Of a DNA stretch of 12,405 nucleotides, positions 1 through 6,108 are shown piece after piece. The DNA lies in assembly GCA_949286405.1 (NCBI GenBank), contig CASECH010000125.1, positions 1 through 12,405 of the forward strand. The letters run 5' to 3'. The stretch's first letter is position 1, and every line of letters begins with the position of its first letter. The translations under genes were made by a program, and so were the position numbers. The stretch is from an uncultured bacterium. Its GTDB lineage: Bacteria; Cyanobacteriota; Vampirovibrionia; Gastranaerophilales; Gastranaerophilaceae. The notes beneath the pieces are model-generated. The model saw only the letters and a program-made list of their open reading frames with translations, was not told the origin of the DNA and did not search any database.

Positions 1-219
1 TGTTGTACCAGAAGAAGCAGTTGAGAAATTGTAGTCATCTAGTGCTACGTTCAAAGTAACTGCTTGAGAAATTGCAGATAAAGCTTTTTTGTAAGCTGCT
101 CTATATTGAGCACCTTGAGTTGAGTTCATCAAAGTAGGCATAGTCATTGCAGCTACAACACCGATAATACCCAAAGTAATCAATACTTCTGCCAAAGTAA
201 AACCGAAACGTTTTGTCAT
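1..219 (-). CDS. Type IV pilin-like / pseudopilin protein, N-terminal part (gene continues beyond the left edge)
   Basis: The first 73 codons are present, reading leftward from ATG at 219. Residues 1-6 (MTKRFG) are a short basic leader ending in Gly. Residues 7 onward (FTLAEVLITLGIIGVVAAM) form the class III prepilin signature, with Phe at +1 of the mature protein and Glu at +5, followed by a hydrophobic helix of about 20 residues. In this family a prepilin peptidase cuts after the Gly and methylates the new N-terminus, and the helix packs in a pilus or type II secretion pseudopilus. The visible part of the globular domain is polar and alanine/serine-rich. An AAAGGTG ribosome site sits about 8 nt before the ATG, and a sigma-70-like promoter lies at 312-340. 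The C-terminal domain is outside the window, so major pilin, minor pilin and pseudopilin cannot be told apart. Confidence 0.9.
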   Translation of the reverse strand, partial: MTKRFGFTLAEVLITLGIIGVVAAMTMPTLMNSTQGAQYRAAYKKALSAISQAVTLNVALDDYNFSTASSGTT

Positions 220-311
220 AATCTTTTCACCTTTCTTTTGTACTATGTACTCTTATATACCCCATGTTTTGTATTAAAGAGCATTTTAATAAAAACCAAA
301 ATTATATTGAT

Positions 312-340
312 ATTTTAAAGTATTTTTGGAAAAAAGTCAA
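312..340 (-). promoter_or_regulatory. Sigma-70-type promoter of the pilin-like gene
   Basis: On the minus strand, TTGACT (335-340) and TAAAAT (312-317) are separated by exactly 17 bp. Transcription would start near 305 and give a leader of about 85 nt before the pilin ATG. This is the closest match to the -35 consensus in the window. Called from sequence only. Confidence 0.6.
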
Positions 341-417
341 GTACTATAAGAAAATTAAAACATATAATTCCTACATATATAGTATTATCAACACTTATAA
401 TGTGAAGAAATATTTAC

Positions 418-443
418 TTTAGATTATTTAAGGTTTAGATTAT
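418..443. repeat. 10-bp tandem direct repeat TTTAGATTAT
   Basis: Two identical copies (418-427 and 434-443) start 16 bp apart with the 6-bp spacer TTAAGG. They lie about 45 bp upstream of the malQ -35 candidate and could be paired protein-binding sites. In DNA this AT-rich, chance repetition is also possible. Confidence 0.4.
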
Positions 444-485
444 CAATATACAAAAATTATTGTAACAATATATACACCTCTTTAG

Positions 486-514
486 TTGAATTATTTAATA
501 TGTCATGGTAACAT
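486..514 (+). promoter_or_regulatory. Candidate malQ promoter with extended -10
   Basis: TTGAAT (486-491) and TAACAT (509-514) are separated by 17 bp. A TG dinucleotide one base before the -10 (TGGTAACAT) makes it an extended -10 element. The start site would be near 521, giving a leader of about 33 nt that contains the AGAGGGG ribosome site at 535-541. Confidence 0.5.
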
Positions 515-553
515 CTGCTATGTAACACATATGAAGAGGGGTATTTTTTTATT

Positions 554-2437
554 ATGGTTTGTACTTTAGAAAAAGCAACAAATTTATTGGATGAAAAAGC
601 TAAAAAAACTATTAGAAAAGCACTTAAATCACTAGGGAAGAAAAACTTAGCATTTATTATGCATAATGGTAGTTTTCCTTCAGCTGAAGGACAAAATACA
701 GGTTTTGGGAGTATTTACACCGACGGGGGAAAAGAATTTATAGAATATTCTTCAGGACTATTTGATGCAATTCAACTTGGTCCAGCCGGAAAAACAAAAA
801 ATTGCGATTCTTCACCATACACAGGGACAATTTTTTCTGAAAACCCATTGTTTGTAGACCTTAAAGAATTAACAACAAGGACTTGGGGAAATATTTTATC
901 AAAAGAGACTTATGAAGAAATCGTTAACGGGAACCCTAATAAGGGAATAAACAGGACTGCATATTCCTATATATACAAAAAGCAAAATGAAGCTTTACAA
1001 GAAGCTTGGAATAATTTTAAAGCAAATCCTGTAAAAAAACTCGAAAAGGAATTTGTTTCATTCAAAAAAGAAAATGCTTTTTGGCTAGACAAGGATAGTT
1101 TATACGAAGCATTAAGCATTGAACATGGTAACGATTACTGGCCTTTATGGGATTCAGAAACAGATAAAAACCTGTTCAACCCTAAATCTATCGAAGAAAA
1201 AATGGAATTTGCAAAACGTATAGAGGAAATTGAAAACAAATATTCTGATGACATTGATTTTTATAAATTTGTTCAATTTATTCTTAACAAACAAGGTGAA
1301 GAAACTAGAAAATTTGCAAAAAAACACGATATTAAAATGATTGCAGATAGACAGGTTGCTTTTTCTGATAGAGATACGTGGGCATATCAATCACTATTTT
1401 TAGAAGGTTGGATGTTAGGCTGTCCACCTGATTATTTCTCAAAAGATGGTCAAGCATGGGGCTTCCCTGTTATGGATCCTGAAAGATTGTACAATGCTGA
1501 CGGCTCTTTAGATGAAGGTGGTCAATTATTGAAAAACCTTTATAAAAAAATGTTTAAAGAAAACCCAGGTGGAGTAAGAATTGACCATATTGTAGGCTTG
1601 ATTGATCCTTGGGTATATAAAGCAGGTAAAAAACCTAAAGTAGAGCAAGGAGCTGGTAGATTATACTCTTCACCTGAACATCCTGAACTTTCTAAGTACG
1701 CAATTGCAAAACTAGAAGATTTAGATACAGAGTTAACTCCTGATAAAGAAAAAAGGGTTAAATCTTTAACTAAAACTCAAATTAAAGCTTATGGAAGACT
1801 AATTGAAAAAATTGTAATTGCAGCTGCTAAAGAAGAAGGTTTGGATAAAGATGCTATTGTATGTGAAGACTTGGGAACATTAACAAATCCAGTTGCTGAG
1901 GTTATGAAAACATATGGATTACAAGGAATGAAACTTACTCAATTCGTAGAAGCAGACAAACCTGAAGATCCATACAGATGCTGTAATATCAATAAAAAAA
2001 CTTGGGCCATGGTAGGGACTCATGATAATGAACCAATTAAAATGTGGGCTGATAAACACATTCACTCGCATGAAGGATACTTGCATGCAAAAAATCTTGT
2101 AGATGATTTGTTCGCAGAAGAAGAAAGTAAAGATGATATTATCGTAAGATTAACTAATGATGCTGAATTCCTAGCTCAAACAAAATTAGTAGAAATTTTT
2201 GCATCACAGGCTGAAAATATACAAATATTCTTCACAGATTTCTTTAATGTATATGATGTATACAACAGACCTGGAACATCTGGAGAACAAAATTGGAGCT
2301 TAAGACTTCCTGATAATTATAAGGAACTTACTTCTATAAATCTTGCAAATATTCTAAAACTTGCTATAATTGCAAGAGGTAGTGAATTTGCACATAAAAA
2401 TGAAAAACTTATCAAACAATTAGAAGAAATTCAATAA
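554..2437 (+). CDS. malQ: 4-alpha-glucanotransferase (amylomaltase, GH77)
   Basis: Transfers alpha-1,4-glucan segments between maltodextrins in the cytoplasm, in glycogen or maltodextrin turnover. The family's blocks appear in order: the N-terminal substrate region with QLGPAG (74-79) and SSPYTGTIFSENP (86-98), PPDYFSKDGQAWG (291-303) for the active-site loop, RIDH (342-345) with nucleophile Asp344, CEDLG (437-441) with acid/base Glu438, GTHDNE (488-493) with the third carboxylate Asp491, and the C-terminal NRPGTSGEQNWS (571-582). All three catalytic residues are present. At 627 residues it lies between the roughly 500-residue Thermus type and the roughly 690-residue E. coli type. Asp344 and Glu438 are 94 residues apart, about twice the usual spacing, which implies an insertion near residues 365-415. 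The start is the first ATG after AGAGGGG, though the 12-nt spacing is long. The lipoprotein gene follows after 62 bp. Confidence 0.92.
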   Translation: MVCTLEKATNLLDEKAKKTIRKALKSLGKKNLAFIMHNGSFPSAEGQNTGFGSIYTDGGKEFIEYSSGLFDAIQLGPAGKTKNCDSSPYTGTIFSENPLFVDLKELTTRTWGNILSKETYEEIVNGNPNKGINRTAYSYIYKKQNEALQEAWNNFKANPVKKLEKEFVSFKKENAFWLDKDSLYEALSIEHGNDYWPLWDSETDKNLFNPKSIEEKMEFAKRIEEIENKYSDDIDFYKFVQFILNKQGEETRKFAKKHDIKMIADRQVAFSDRDTWAYQSLFLEGWMLGCPPDYFSKDGQAWGFPVMDPERLYNADGSLDEGGQLLKNLYKKMFKENPGGVRIDHIVGLIDPWVYKAGKKPKVEQGAGRLYSSPEHPELSKYAIAKLEDLDTELTPDKEKRVKSLTKTQIKAYGRLIEKIVIAAAKEEGLDKDAIVCEDLGTLTNPVAEVMKTYGLQGMKLTQFVEADKPEDPYRCCNINKKTWAMVGTHDNEPIKMWADKHIHSHEGYLHAKNLVDDLFAEEESKDDIIVRLTNDAEFLAQTKLVEIFASQAENIQIFFTDFFNVYDVYNRPGTSGEQNWSLRLPDNYKELTSINLANILKLAIIARGSEFAHKNEKLIKQLEEIQ

Positions 2438-2452
2438 AACAAACTCTTCATC

Positions 2453-2482
2453 CCTTGTGGGGAAGAAGAACATTCCACAAGG
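2453..2482 (+). repeat. Intergenic hairpin between malQ and the lipoprotein gene
   Basis: CCTTGTGG (2453-2460) and CCACAAGG (2475-2482) form a perfect 8-bp stem around a 14-nt purine-rich loop. If GG bulges, AA/TT pairs extend the stem. No T-run follows, so it is not a standard rho-independent terminator. It ends 5 nt before the AAGGAGA ribosome site of the next gene, so it may affect processing, stability or translation of a joint malQ-lipoprotein mRNA. Confidence 0.6.
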
Positions 2483-2487
2483 AAATT

Positions 2488-2494
2488 AAGGAGA
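2488..2494 (+). promoter_or_regulatory. Ribosome binding site that fixes the lipoprotein start
   Basis: AAGGAGA lies 5 nt before ATG 2500. It selects this codon over the in-frame opening at 2455, whose 15 extra codons would run through the intergenic hairpin and bury the lipoprotein signal. Confidence 0.8.
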
Positions 2495-2499
2495 ATTTG

Positions 2500-3357
2500 A
2501 TGAAAAAACTAATTATAAGTTTATTTGTATTTTATTTAATGACAGGTTGTGTTTCTCTAGCTGAAACACAACCTTATTTCCCGAGTACTGAAGCAAAATT
2601 AGAATATAATTTAGGTATCGATTTTTATAAAGTAGGTCAATATGACAAAGCAATGTCATGCTTTAGAAAGGCAATTGAAATTGACCCTAATTATATAGAT
2701 GCGTATTACAATCTTGGTTCAATTCTGGAATTTCTAAAACAATATGATGCTGCATTAATTGTATTTAAACAAATTATGGTCAGAAAACCGGATGACTATG
2801 AATCTGTATACAAAGCAGCTGCTTTATCCGCTAAACTAGGTCAACCAGAAAAAGCAAAATCATATCTTGCTCTTATTCCTTCAGGAACAAAACCTTTTTT
2901 AAAAGCCCAAGAGTTATCATCAAGTTTAAATACAAGTATTGAAAATATAAAAAAAGAACAACAAGAAAATAAAAAGTCAGAAACTAATTTTTCTCAAAAT
3001 AATGCAATTTATGACAATATTATAAGCCCAACAGGAATTACAAGTGATTCTGAAGGAAATCTTTATGTAGCATGTTTCTCAGACAATACAATTTATAAAA
3101 TAACACCTGATGGTAAACGTATTGTATTTCTTAAAGATACAAGACTTGATGGACCAATAAGTATGATTAGCGATGCAAACGGTAATATATTCATCTCAAA
3201 CTATAACAAGAACAATGTTATAAAAGTAAGTACAGACGGAGCTGTTTCGGTTGTCATTTCCAATGTACAAAAACCTTATGGAATACACATCTCAGGGAAC
3301 ATGCTATTTGTAGCATCTCAGGGAACAAATTCTGTACTTAAATATAAATTATACTAA
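2500..3357 (+). CDS. Lipoprotein with TPR repeats and a partial NHL-type beta-propeller
   Basis: A 285-residue protein. Residues 1-17 are a lipoprotein signal: MKK, a hydrophobic core, then LMTGC with Cys17 as the probable lipidation site. Residues 32-65, 66-99 and 100-130 read as three TPR-like helical repeats; the second motif of the first repeat ends in the typical AIEIDP. A polar Lys/Gln/Asn linker covers about 131-170. Residues 174-285 contain three NHL/SMP-30-like blades, recognised by SDSEGNLYVA and SDANGNIFIS followed by a final blade ending at the C-terminus. A closed propeller needs six blades or so, so this is only half of one. It is likely anchored to a membrane facing the periplasm or outside, as a scaffold or binding protein; the ligand is unknown. 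It is probably co-transcribed with malQ, but no functional link is evident. Its stop codon overlaps that of the convergent U32 gene. Confidence 0.8.
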   Translation: MKKLIISLFVFYLMTGCVSLAETQPYFPSTEAKLEYNLGIDFYKVGQYDKAMSCFRKAIEIDPNYIDAYYNLGSILEFLKQYDAALIVFKQIMVRKPDDYESVYKAAALSAKLGQPEKAKSYLALIPSGTKPFLKAQELSSSLNTSIENIKKEQQENKKSETNFSQNNAIYDNIISPTGITSDSEGNLYVACFSDNTIYKITPDGKRIVFLKDTRLDGPISMISDANGNIFISNYNKNNVIKVSTDGAVSVVISNVQKPYGIHISGNMLFVASQGTNSVLKYKLY

Positions 3358-4997
3358 TCTTCAAAAAATTTATTGAGTAATACCGGTACAAATTTCGCAT
3401 TTAATGCACAAAAGTCAAAGACAAACTCGTTAACACCTGCTTTCGCGAGTTCATCCATCTTGTTAAAGTTTTCAAGGATGGTATCTTCAAACATATGCAT
3501 TCTACAAAAACCATCACAAGTAAAAGGAAAAACTTTATCCAAAGAAGGATCATGCAATGCATACCCACCTCTATGACAAGGTGCATGACAAGAAAGACGA
3601 GATATTATTGCACTATCATTATTTAACGGGCATAAGCCCAAACTTGGAACTCTTATATTGCCTGCTATTGTATACTTTTTATTAGGAATATCATTTTTTA
3701 TTTTTTTTATTGTCTTAATAGCACTCTCAATATCAGTAAAAGATGTAAAATCAACTGTAGATATTGGGGAAAGATTATTCAAACACTTTATTGAAAGACT
3801 GTTTAAAAGGTTTATCCCCTGACCTATCTCTATTGGAATGTGATTTATGTCAGGATCATTGATAGCTGCCCAAAAATAACCAATATTATTGATTATCAAA
3901 GAATCAGGTGCAGGTGCAGAAAGTAATATTTGCTTTTCATACTCATATACTCGGTCAAAATCCCTTTCTATTAATATTCTTGGAGTTGAAAGTTGAAATT
4001 TTATGCCATACTTTGCACAGAATTTTTTAACTTTCAAAATAATTTCATGGAAACTACTTTTAGCTAAATCGCAAGTTGCCAAAATTTCACCATATTCAAT
4101 TGAATATACAGGATTTACACCTGTCTTTTTTATAAACTTCTCCAATTCTTTTAGCTGTGCTAATTCTGATAATCTAAAGTTTATATGGTATTTATCTTTT
4201 TTAGAATAGTCTCCGTCAGTCTTTATCCTTGGCTTTTTAATATCCCACTCAAAATTTTGAATATTCTTACTGAACTTAAAATCCTTTCCTTCTGCACTCA
4301 CCATATCACCTGAAAAATGATTTGTTTGATATATGCTTTTTCGAACGTGCTTAAATGGTAACTTCTGATTTTTAAATAACTTAGGCTTTTCAAGAATTTT
4401 TTGAACTAATTCAATTCCTTCAAGAATTTCTTCAGAATTTGCAAATTTTCCCTTTATTACAACACTGTCAATCGCTTTCAGTTTTTTTATATCTTCAGCA
4501 CACCAAGGCAAATTATCACTATCTATTGCAAGAGGTAATTTAGTATATTTTTTTATCTTTGCAATATTTTTCATATAAATTTCTTCTGTAATAATTATTT
4601 CATCGACCTTGTGAAAATTGTTAACAAAATCAATACCTGAAAGATTATGAATATCAAAATAGGAGTCGACAATAACCTTAAACGGTAAATTAAATATCTT
4701 AATAGCCTCTAAAATTGCAAAACTGTTAATAAAAATCCCATTAATACCGGCAGTTTTCAAAAACCTCAACATCTTTTTTATCTCAGGAAGATTCTCTTCA
4801 GTAATATCATGTTTAAAATTTATATATACACGTGCAGAAGACTCATTTGCCGCATTTACAAAATCTTTTACATAATCAAAATTGTTATTCAAAAACTTTT
4901 TGTAATAGACGTAATAATCTCGACATTTAGTATATTTTGAAAATTCTTTGATATCCTCAGGCTTTTTTACAGGCGAAATTATTTTTATATTTTCCAT
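3354..4997 (-). CDS. U32-family (peptidase U32/UbiU-UbiV-like) protein with two barrel-like halves
   Basis: A 547-residue protein. Residues 1-205 look like a divergent TIM-barrel half of the U32 type (alternating beta strands such as RVYINF, GIFIN, KVIVDS, EIIITEE). Residues 295-547 look like a second U32 unit, with SLIINNIGY (366-374) and IPIEIGQGINLLNS (387-400). The cysteine cluster is C456 (GLCPL), C470 and C474 (SCHAPC), C494 and C498 (FTCDGFC). Members of this family (UbiU/UbiV, TrhP, RlhA) act in O2-independent ubiquinone hydroxylation or tRNA/23S rRNA hydroxylation, and several bind a [4Fe-4S] cluster through such cysteines. The protease name is historical. The substrate cannot be assigned. 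No normal ribosome site exists: GAGGA touches the ATG, and a strong extended -10 places transcription at the start codon. The 3' end overlaps the lipoprotein gene by 4 bp. Confidence 0.75.
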   Translation of the reverse strand: MENIKIISPVKKPEDIKEFSKYTKCRDYYVYYKKFLNNNFDYVKDFVNAANESSARVYINFKHDITEENLPEIKKMLRFLKTAGINGIFINSFAILEAIKIFNLPFKVIVDSYFDIHNLSGIDFVNNFHKVDEIIITEEIYMKNIAKIKKYTKLPLAIDSDNLPWCAEDIKKLKAIDSVVIKGKFANSEEILEGIELVQKILEKPKLFKNQKLPFKHVRKSIYQTNHFSGDMVSAEGKDFKFSKNIQNFEWDIKKPRIKTDGDYSKKDKYHINFRLSELAQLKELEKFIKKTGVNPVYSIEYGEILATCDLAKSSFHEIILKVKKFCAKYGIKFQLSTPRILIERDFDRVYEYEKQILLSAPAPDSLIINNIGYFWAAINDPDINHIPIEIGQGINLLNSLSIKCLNNLSPISTVDFTSFTDIESAIKTIKKIKNDIPNKKYTIAGNIRVPSLGLCPLNNDSAIISRLSCHAPCHRGGYALHDPSLDKVFPFTCDGFCRMHMFEDTILENFNKMDELAKAGVNEFVFDFCALNAKFVPVLLNKFFED

Positions 4998-5003
4998 TCC
5001 TCA

Positions 5004-5012
5004 ATTCTAGCA
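5004..5012 (-). promoter_or_regulatory. Extended -10 promoter of the U32 gene, leaderless geometry
   Basis: On the minus strand the sequence reads TGC-TAGAAT (TAGAAT at 5004-5009, TGC at 5010-5012). Only 6 nt separate the -10 from ATG 4997, so initiation at the usual distance falls on or next to the A of the start codon. No good -35 is visible 17 bp upstream, which the extended -10 could compensate. Confidence 0.45.
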
Positions 5013-5212
5013 TATTTTTTTATTATGGGCGAGCTAATAATGTAAAGATATATTAACTTTACTTGAAAAATGAAGCAATTTTTTGGGAAAGAAATACTTA
5101 GTATATATATAAGGAATATTTAAGATAGTCTATATAAAAATTCGATTATTTTAAACACGGAAAATCATACACATAGGAACACACACTAAAAATTTAATTT
5201 GGGAGGACACCA

Positions 5213-5449
5213 ATGGCAATAGGTGCTGAGGATTACATTGATCAACTGCTGGTCAAAAAATACGCAGAAGAAAAAGTTGACAATCACGAAAATATGGAAT
5301 CAATGGTAGACCCTAACAAAATGATGGGTGCTATGAATGATTATGCCAACATGTATAGAAACATGATGACATTAAAACAGCGTTTGAACATTGCTTGTTA
5401 TGCTATAAATGCAAGAACAGCAAGATATAACAAAAGTGCACAATACTAA
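5213..5449 (+). CDS. Small 78-residue protein of unknown function
   Basis: I do not recognise this protein. It has an unusually good ribosome site, GGGAGGA at 5201-5207, 5 nt before the ATG, which argues for a real and possibly well-expressed gene. It has no signal peptide or membrane segment and looks mostly helical. The N-terminal part is acidic, the middle (about residues 28-52) is rich in Met, Asn and Asp, and the C-terminal third is basic with a single Cys62. Nine of 78 residues are Met. A terminator-like hairpin at 5437-5465 contains its stop codon, so it is probably a single-gene transcript. It has about 215 bp of non-coding DNA upstream, in which I could not pick one convincing promoter. 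No neighbour suggests a role. Confidence 0.7.
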   Translation: MAIGAEDYIDQLLVKKYAEEKVDNHENMESMVDPNKMMGAMNDYANMYRNMMTLKQRLNIACYAINARTARYNKSAQY

Positions 5450-5465
5450 TTTCATTGTGCATTTT
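5437..5465 (+). terminator. Terminator-like hairpin with the stop codon in its loop
   Basis: TGCACAAT (5437-5444) and ATTGTGCA (5454-5461) form a perfect 8-bp stem. Four A residues upstream (past a bulged G) can pair with the TTTT that follows (5462-5465). The 9-nt loop contains the TAA stop (5447-5449) of the small protein gene. The T-tract is short, so termination strength is uncertain. Confidence 0.5.
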
Positions 5466-5516
5466 GTGCTGCTTCCCACAGCAATAAAAAGATTTATTTG
5501 TCCGCCTTTTTTGATA

Positions 5517-5522
5517 TATAAT
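5517..5522 (+). promoter_or_regulatory. Consensus -10 box upstream of maf
   Basis: A perfect TATAAT lies 31 bp before the maf ATG and would start transcription near 5529. The -35 region is poor (TTATTT-like at 17 bp), so the call rests on the -10 alone. Confidence 0.4.
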
Positions 5523-5553
5523 CAAGAAAAGTAGTAAACAAAGGGACAGTGAA

Positions 5554-6108
5554 ATGGGAAAAATTATACTTGCTTCTTCTTCTCCCAGAAGAGCAGAAAT
5601 TATGAAAAAGATGAAGTATGAATTTCGAGTTATCCCGTCACCGTATGTTGAAGAACACACGACGACGGTTTTTTCTTATGCATTTGTAGAAAATCTTGCA
5701 TATAACAAAGCAAAAGCAGTTGTCCCCTTAGTTGACGAACCTAGCTTAATTGTAGGAGCAGACACAATTGTCGTACTTGAAAATGAAATTTTAGGCAAGC
5801 CAAAAGATAAGCAAGATGCATTCCATATGCTAAAAAAATTGTCAGGCAAAACTCATTTTGTCGTGACAGCTATTGCTGTAATAAATAGCGAAACATTAGA
5901 ATACAAACATAATGAGACAACAAGTTATGTCGAATTTGAAAAATTAACTGATAAACAAATTAACGATTATATAGAAAAATTCAATCCTATTGATAAAGCA
6001 GGCTCATATGGAATACAAGAGATGCCTCCGGGATATATAAAATCTTACAGAGGCAGTCTTGAAAATATTATAGGACTTTGTCCAAAAGCATTAAGTGAAC
6101 TTTTATAA
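5554..6108 (+). CDS. maf: Maf-family nucleoside triphosphate pyrophosphatase (YhdE type, dTTP/UTP)
   Basis: Hydrolyses non-canonical or excess nucleoside triphosphates to the monophosphate and pyrophosphate in the cytoplasm, cleaning the nucleotide pool. Maf in Bacillus is linked to septum inhibition. The family motifs are all present: SSSPRR (8-13) for phosphate binding, GADTIV (68-73) with catalytic Asp70, GKP (81-83), LSGKTH (96-101) and DKAGSYGIQ (147-155). The last block matches the YhdE dTTP/UTP pyrophosphatase subgroup; the YceF m7GTP subgroup has a different sequence there. The length of 184 residues is normal. AGGGA at 5542-5546, 7 nt before the ATG, supports the start. The C-terminal residues CPKALSELL replace the usual GLP ending but retain a normal helix. 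The stop region overlaps the convergent SEC-C gene by 6 bp. Confidence 0.93.
   Translation: MGKIILASSSPRRAEIMKKMKYEFRVIPSPYVEEHTTTVFSYAFVENLAYNKAKAVVPLVDEPSLIVGADTIVVLENEILGKPKDKQDAFHMLKKLSGKTHFVVTAIAVINSETLEYKHNETTSYVEFEKLTDKQINDYIEKFNPIDKAGSYGIQEMPPGYIKSYRGSLENIIGLCPKALSELL

Larger units (their letters stand above)
220..553. other. Divergent intergenic region between the pilin-like gene and malQ
   Basis: This is 334 bp of very AT-rich DNA with no gene. It holds the leftward pilin promoter (312-340) and a rightward malQ promoter candidate (486-514). Between them is a 10-bp direct repeat, TTTAGATTAT, at 418-427 and 434-443. I see no tRNA, riboswitch-like fold or small ORF with a ribosome site. 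Confidence 0.6.

Noticed and set aside
2455..2499. In-frame 15-codon N-terminal extension of the lipoprotein
   Set aside because: It runs through the intergenic hairpin, lacks a ribosome site, and would hide the lipoprotein signal that begins at 2500 after AAGGAGA.
5403..5660. Open frame of 85 codons on the minus strand across the small gene and the start of maf
   Set aside because: It overlaps two better-supported genes and the terminator hairpin, and its sequence is low-complexity with no family resemblance.
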